Shown here piece after piece: positions 59,897 to 64,000 of a DNA stretch of 64,000 nucleotides. The stretch comes from Methyloceanibacter sp. wino2 (GTDB taxonomy: Bacteria > Pseudomonadota > Alphaproteobacteria > Rhizobiales > Methyloligellaceae). Made by a program: the position numbers and the translations under genes. Every line of letters begins with the position of its first letter. Position 1 is the first letter of the stretch. The stretch is from assembly GCF_003071365.1 (NCBI RefSeq), contig NZ_CP028960.1:1612001-1676000 (forward strand). The letters run 5' to 3'. Under the pieces are notes generated by a model. The model worked only from the letters and a program-made list of their open reading frames with translations. It did no database searches and was not told where the DNA came from.

Positions 59897-60592
59897 CTAG
59901 TCGAGCAGGACGCGCGCGCCGAAGATTGCCGTACCGACCCGGACATGGGTCGCCCCGAAAACGATCGCCGTTTCGAAGTCGCCGCTCATGCCCATGCTGA
60001 GTTCGGGGAGGCCGAGTTCGTCCGCCAGCTTGGCCAGCAAGGCGAAGTGCATGGCTGGCTCTTCATCGACCGGGGGAATGCACATCAGTCCCTCGATCGG
60101 CAGGTTGAAGGTCTCGCGGCAGAGCTCGACGAATTCGGCAACGTCGTCCGGCGCCACTCCGGCCTTTTGCGGCTCCTCGCCCGTATTCACCTGGACCAGG
60201 CAGCGCGGGCGCTTGCCCGTGCGCTCCATTTCCTCGGCGAGGGCCCGCGCAAGCTTCGGCCGGTCCACGGTCTGGATGACATCGAACAGCGCCACGGCGT
60301 CCTTGACCTTGTTCGTCTGCAGCGGTCCGATGAGATGCAGTTCGATGCCGGGGTGAAGCTCCTTCAGCGCCGGCCACTTGCCCAATGCTTCCTGCACGCG
60401 GTTCTCGCCGAAGACGCGCTGGCCCGCCTCGATGGCGTCTTCGATTGCGGCGGCGGGCATGGTCTTGCTGACGGCCACCAACTCGACGGCGTCGGCCGGG
60501 CGATCCGCGCCCTCGCAGGCAAGACGGATATCCTCCCGAACCTGGTTCAGGCGGGCCGGAATTTCGGCGGCGGAGTGGCTTTCTGTGTTCAT
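59897..60592 (-). CDS. YggS/PLPBP-family PLP homeostasis protein
   Basis: A 231-residue PLP-binding protein with a single TIM-barrel domain. The pyridoxal lysine is in LVAVSKTMP, followed by FGENRVQEAL, LHLIGPLQTNK, VQVNTGEEPQKAG, LMCIPP and the phosphate-binding MGMSGDFETAI and RVGTAIFG. It balances vitamin B6 and amino-acid pools. The start at 60592 (MNTESH) is preferred; an upstream extension is not conserved. Divergent from leuS. Confidence 0.95.
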   Translation of the reverse strand: MNTESHSAAEIPARLNQVREDIRLACEGADRPADAVELVAVSKTMPAAAIEDAIEAGQRVFGENRVQEALGKWPALKELHPGIELHLIGPLQTNKVKDAVALFDVIQTVDRPKLARALAEEMERTGKRPRCLVQVNTGEEPQKAGVAPDDVAEFVELCRETFNLPIEGLMCIPPVDEEPAMHFALLAKLADELGLPELSMGMSGDFETAIVFGATHVRVGTAIFGARVLLD

Positions 60593-60741
60593 GCGGGATT
60601 CCCGGCGCCCATCATTAGCGGCAGCACCCAGCATGTCCAGCACCCGCGCAGGTCATGCCGCCGCACGGCATCACCGCGCGCTTGACCCGGTTGCCGATTT
60701 GGTTTCGATTGCCGCGCAATCGAGAAAAGAATGGGGTGACT

Positions 60742-63348
60742 ATGGCCGCGGATCGCTACGACGCGCCGGCACGTGAAAAGCACTGGCAGAAGGCCTGGGA
60801 CGACAGGGGCCTGTTCGAGGCGCAGGAGGATGGCGGGCGCCCGAAATACTACGTGCTCGAGATGTTTCCGTATCCTTCGGGGCGGATCCACATGGGCCAC
60901 GTGCGCAACTACACCATGGGCGACGTGGTGGCGCGTTTCATGCGCGCGCGCGGCTACAACGTGCTGCATCCCATGGGCTGGGACGCCTTCGGCCTGCCGG
61001 CCGAGAACGCCGCCATCGAGCGCGGCGTCCATCCGGGCAAGTGGACCTACGACAATATCGCGACCATGCGCGGCCAGCTGAAGAGCATGGGCCTGTCGCT
61101 GGACTGGTCGCGGGAGATCGCCACCTGCGATCTGGAATACTACCACCAGCAGCAGAAGCTCTTTCTCGACATGCTCGCGGCGGGCCTCGTCGACCGCAAG
61201 ACGCGCAAGGTGAACTGGGACCCGGTCGACAACACCGTGCTCGCCAACGAGCAGGTCATCGACGGGCGCGGCTGGCGCTCGGGCGCGCTGGTGGAGCAAC
61301 GCGAGCAGCCCGAATGGGTGTTCAAGATCACGGACTATGCCCAGGATTTGTTGGACGCGCTCGAAACGCTCGAGCGCTGGCCGGACAAGGTGCGCCTGAT
61401 GCAGGCGAACTGGATCGGGAAATCCGAAGGTCTGCTCCTCAAGTTCGAGACATCGCCTGGCGGCAGCCCGGAGGGCTTCGAGACCGTCGAGGTCTTCACC
61501 ACGCGTCCCGATACGCTGTTCGGGGCGTCCTTCGTGGCCATCGCGCCCGATCATGCGCTTGCGCAGGCCATCGCCTCCTCTAACCCGGAAGCGCGCGCCT
61601 TCGTCGAGGAGTGCCAGCGGCACGGCACGAGCGCGGCGGAAATCGAGACGCTGGAGAAGAAGGGCTACGATACGGGCGTGCGCGTCGCGCATCCAATGAT
61701 CGAAGGGGCCGAGCTGCCGGTCTACATCGCCAACTTCATTCTCATGGAGTACGGCACCGGCGCCGTCTTCGGCTGTCCGGCGCACGATCAGCGCGACCTG
61801 GAATTCGCCCGCGCCTATGGGCTGCCCGTACTGCCCGTGGTGCTGCCGCCCGGCGCGGACCCCAAAGCGTTCGAGGTCGGCGAGGAAGCCTATACGGGCG
61901 ACGGAACATTGTTCAATTCCGGCTTCCTCGACGGGTTGGCCGTGGTCGATGCCAAGAACGCCATGGCCGATCGCCTGGAGGCGCGCGAGGTCGGCGGGGC
62001 ACCGCAGGGGGTGCGCAAGACGCAGTTCCGCTTGCGCGACTGGGGCATCTCCCGCCAGCGCTATTGGGGCTGTCCCATCCCCATGATCCATTGCGAGACC
62101 TGCGGGCTCGTGCCGGTGCCGGACGAGGATCTGCCCGTCAAGCTGCCCGAGGACGTAACCTTCGACGTGCCCGGCAATCCGCTCGACCGGCATCCCACCT
62201 GGAAGAAGGTGTCCTGTCCCAAATGCGGCGGCGCGGCGACGCGCGAGACCGACACCATGGATACGTTCGTCGATTCGTCCTGGTACTTCGCGCGGTTCTG
62301 TTCGCCGCGGGCCAGCGTGCCGACCGACACGAACGCGGTCGGCTATTGGCTGCCCGTGGACCAATATATCGGCGGCGTCGAGCACGCGATTCTGCATCTG
62401 CTCTATGCGCGCTTCTTCACGCGCGCCATGCACAAGACCGGACACGTGGCGCTCGACGAGCCCTTCCAGGGCCTGTTCACCCAAGGCATGGTCACCCACG
62501 AGACCTACAAGGACGAGGACGGCAAGTGGCTGTTCCCGGAAGACGTCGCCACGCGCGACGGAAAGTCCGTACACGTCTCAACCGGCGCGCCCGTCACGGT
62601 CGGCGCCGTCGAATCGATGTCGAAGTCGAAGAAGAACGTCGTCGATCCGGACAGCATCATCGGGACCTACGGCGCCGATACGGCCCGGTGGTTCATGCTC
62701 TCCGATACCCCACCCGAGCGCGACATCGAGTGGACCACGGGCGGCGTCGACGGCGCCCACCGGTTCCTGCAGCGCATCTGGCGCCTCGCCGGCGAGGCGG
62801 CGCAGAAGGGCGCCGCTGCCGGAACCGCCTGTCCGGCGGACTTGGACGGCAACGCGCTTGCCCTGCGCCGGGCGACCCACAAGACCATCGCGGCGGTCAC
62901 GAGCGCCGTCGAGCGGCTGCGATTCAACTCGGCCGTGGCACAGATCTACGAGCTGGCCGGTACCCTTTCCTCGGCGCTGCAGGCCGAAGCCCCAAGCGAG
63001 GGGGTCAAATTCGCGATTCGCGAGGCTGCCGAGGCTCTGGTGCGGGTGGCAGCGCCCATGGTGCCGCACTTGGCCGAGGAATGCTGGAAAATCATGGGAA
63101 ATCAAGGCCTTGTGGCCGAACAGGCCTGGCCCGAGGCCGAGTCCTCATTGTTGACCGAAGATTCGGTCACAATCGCCGTCCAGGTGAATGGCAAGAGGCG
63201 AGGCGAATTGACGATTGCGCGCGACGCCTCGAAAGAAGATATTGAGGCTGCGGCGCTTGCGCTGGCTCCGGTCGCGCGCGCCATTGAGGGACGGGAAATT
63301 CGGAAGATCGTGGTCGTACCACAGAGGATCGTCAATGTGGTCGCGTAG
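60742..63348 (+). CDS. leuS: Leucyl-tRNA synthetase
   Basis: An 868-residue class I synthetase. The HIGH motif is HMGH at 50-53 (within [15 protein letters not shown]), the editing domain (~225-420) includes [19 protein letters not shown], a zinc-ribbon-like pair CETC/CPKC lies near 450-500, and the KMSKS motif is SMSKSKKN near residue 624. The C-terminal anticodon-binding and extension domains are complete. The start at 60742 follows GGGGTGAC. Its end overlaps lptE by 14 bases, a conserved alphaproteobacterial coupling. Confidence 0.98.
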   Translation: MAADRYDAPAREKHWQKAWDDRGLFEAQEDGGRPKYYVLEMFPYPSGRIHMGHVRNYTMGDVVARFMRARGYNVLHPMGWDAFGLPAENAAIERGVHPGKWTYDNIATMRGQLKSMGLSLDWSREIATCDLEYYHQQQKLFLDMLAAGLVDRKTRKVNWDPVDNTVLANEQVIDGRGWRSGALVEQREQPEWVFKITDYAQDLLDALETLERWPDKVRLMQANWIGKSEGLLLKFETSPGGSPEGFETVEVFTTRPDTLFGASFVAIAPDHALAQAIASSNPEARAFVEECQRHGTSAAEIETLEKKGYDTGVRVAHPMIEGAELPVYIANFILMEYGTGAVFGCPAHDQRDLEFARAYGLPVLPVVLPPGADPKAFEVGEEAYTGDGTLFNSGFLDGLAVVDAKNAMADRLEAREVGGAPQGVRKTQFRLRDWGISRQRYWGCPIPMIHCETCGLVPVPDEDLPVKLPEDVTFDVPGNPLDRHPTWKKVSCPKCGGAATRETDTMDTFVDSSWYFARFCSPRASVPTDTNAVGYWLPVDQYIGGVEHAILHLLYARFFTRAMHKTGHVALDEPFQGLFTQGMVTHETYKDEDGKWLFPEDVATRDGKSVHVSTGAPVTVGAVESMSKSKKNVVDPDSIIGTYGADTARWFMLSDTPPERDIEWTTGGVDGAHRFLQRIWRLAGEAAQKGAAAGTACPADLDGNALALRRATHKTIAAVTSAVERLRFNSAVAQIYELAGTLSSALQAEAPSEGVKFAIREAAEALVRVAAPMVPHLAEECWKIMGNQGLVAEQAWPEAESSLLTEDSVTIAVQVNGKRRGELTIARDASKEDIEAAALALAPVARAIEGREIRKIVVVPQRIVNVVA

Positions 63349-63859
63349 TCGCGCATTCGCTGTTGTCGCGGTAGCCGCCATCGCCGGGCTGGGCCTGGCG
63401 GGCTGCGGATTCCAGCCGCTGTACGGCAGCAATACAACGACCGCCTCCGGGGCACGGCTTTCGGAGGCGATGTCGGCGGTCGACGTGCAGCCGATCCCCG
63501 GCCGTGTCGGGCAGAAGGTCCGCAACGAGCTGATCTTCTCGAACACCGGCGGCGGCGCCGCGCCGACCCCCCGCTACCAGCTCAAGATTGCCCTGAAAGA
63601 GCGCGACATTCAGCAGCTCGTGCAGGTGACCGGTAACGCGCAAGGGCAGGTCTACCAGCTCCAGGCCACGTATAGGCTCACGGACATCGCCACCGGCAAG
63701 GTCATCCACGAAGGCAAGGCCGTTTCGCGGGCGCCGTACACGCGCTTCCAGGAAGTGTTCGCGAATGTGCGGGCCCGGTACAACGCCGAGGACCGCGCCG
63801 CCGAGACGGTCTCGCAAAGCATCAAGAGCCAACTCGCGGCCTACCTTGCGACCACGTAG
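63335..63859 (+). CDS. lptE: LPS-assembly lipoprotein LptE
   Basis: A 174-residue lipoprotein that plugs LptD for lipopolysaccharide insertion. The signal [15 protein letters not shown] gives lipidated Cys24, and GCGFxPLYG is the LptE hallmark. The alphaproteobacterial core follows ([35 protein letters not shown]). The ATG at 63335 lies inside leuS, with AGAGGATC upstream. holA follows. Confidence 0.93.
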   Translation: MWSRSRAFAVVAVAAIAGLGLAGCGFQPLYGSNTTTASGARLSEAMSAVDVQPIPGRVGQKVRNELIFSNTGGGAAPTPRYQLKIALKERDIQQLVQVTGNAQGQVYQLQATYRLTDIATGKVIHEGKAVSRAPYTRFQEVFANVRARYNAEDRAAETVSQSIKSQLAAYLATT

Positions 63860-63955
63860 CCAGCCTCACCGGCCCGGCGGCGTTCTCATGATTTGCGGGC
63901 GGTCACGCCCCGTGCTGGCTTGAGCCCGAGTTTGAGCCCATGATTCCTTGGTCCC

Positions 63956-64000
63956 ATGGTCGCCTATAAAGCCGCCACCGTTTCACGATTCCTCCGGTCT
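63956..64000 (+). CDS. holA: DNA polymerase III delta subunit, partial N-terminus
   Basis: Fifteen codons (MVAYKAATVSRFLRS) are open at the right edge. HolA in Alphaproteobacteria typically begins MVA-x-K and lies directly after lptE, so the call rests mainly on gene order. The next sequence would confirm it. Confidence 0.55.
   Translation, partial: MVAYKAATVSRFLRS

Noticed and set aside
60589-62574. 661-codon open frame antisense to leuS
   Set aside because: Shadow of leuS; no recognisable protein features.

Overview
The window looks like a chromosomal stretch from a G+C-rich alphaproteobacterium, most likely a Hyphomicrobiales member of the Hyphomicrobium / Methyloligella / Methyloceanibacter type. 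The evidence is gene order rather than a marker gene: a hemC-hemD-Mic60-HemY operon, glnK-amtB followed by an aminotransferase, ftsK, lolA and xth, leuS-lptE-holA, an rsmB-heparinase-purH run, and a MaoC-Pta/AckA/FabI/DUF3141 cluster. Coding density is high. I see no rRNA, CRISPR array, insertion sequence, prophage or integron.

Layout. 1-1604: a very acidic, low-complexity exported protein running off the left edge. 2060-6857: the three-gene operon for the osmoprotectant N-acetylglutaminylglutamine amide (amidotransferase, GNAT/ATP-grasp synthetase, M42 peptidase). 7022-12802: an acyl-CoA/acyl-phosphate cluster with a FabI-like reductase, a DUF3141 alpha/beta-hydrolase, a MaoC-phosphotransacetylase fusion and acetate kinase. 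12944-18200: a MipA/OmpV porin-like protein, a second DUF3141 protein divergent from 3-hydroxybutyryl-CoA dehydrogenase, and a cysteine hydrolase. 18350-23602: tRNA-Thr(CGU) and the heme operon with HemY-like and Mic60-like membrane proteins. 23818-32509: DUF808, tsaD, gpsA, YciI, EVE, DUF1761, acetyl-CoA synthetase, a globin and htpX. 32629-37486: rsmB, heparinase II/III, purH. 37552-42000: an acidic lipoprotein, then a LemA/TPM/TPM/MFS group. 42363-50435: L,D-transpeptidase, tRNA-Gly(GCC), tRNA editing, CnoX-type thioredoxin, LON-domain protein, Trm112-like protein, gluQ, a ubiquinone hydroxylase and acyl-CoA thioesterase II. 50661-58488: glnK-amtB behind a sigma-54 promoter, a frameshifted aminotransferase, ftsK, lolA, a candidate small RNA and xth. 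58522-64000: response regulator, second L,D-transpeptidase, YggS, leuS, lptE and the first codons of holA.

The least understood part is the acyl-CoA cluster. Both DUF3141 proteins carry a G-x-C-x-G-G box plus downstream Asp and His, the arrangement used by polyhydroxyalkanoate synthases. Their neighbours are a MaoC-Pta fusion whose hydratase motif has Asn in place of the usual Asp, a FabI-like protein with Phe in place of one conserved Tyr, acetate kinase, and (for the second copy) 3-hydroxybutyryl-CoA dehydrogenase. This points to a dedicated route joining hydroxyacyl/enoyl-CoA to acyl-phosphate and ATP, but the substrate is not visible in the sequence.

Other points: a one-base deletion in a G-run breaks the aminotransferase upstream of ftsK; a four-hairpin transcript with its own promoter-like sequence lies between lolA and xth; a short shared motif joins the HemY tail to the Mic60 N-terminus; a U-tailed hairpin sits in the htpX leader; and the first gene is easily mis-annotated as Ser/Ala-rich proteins on the wrong strand.
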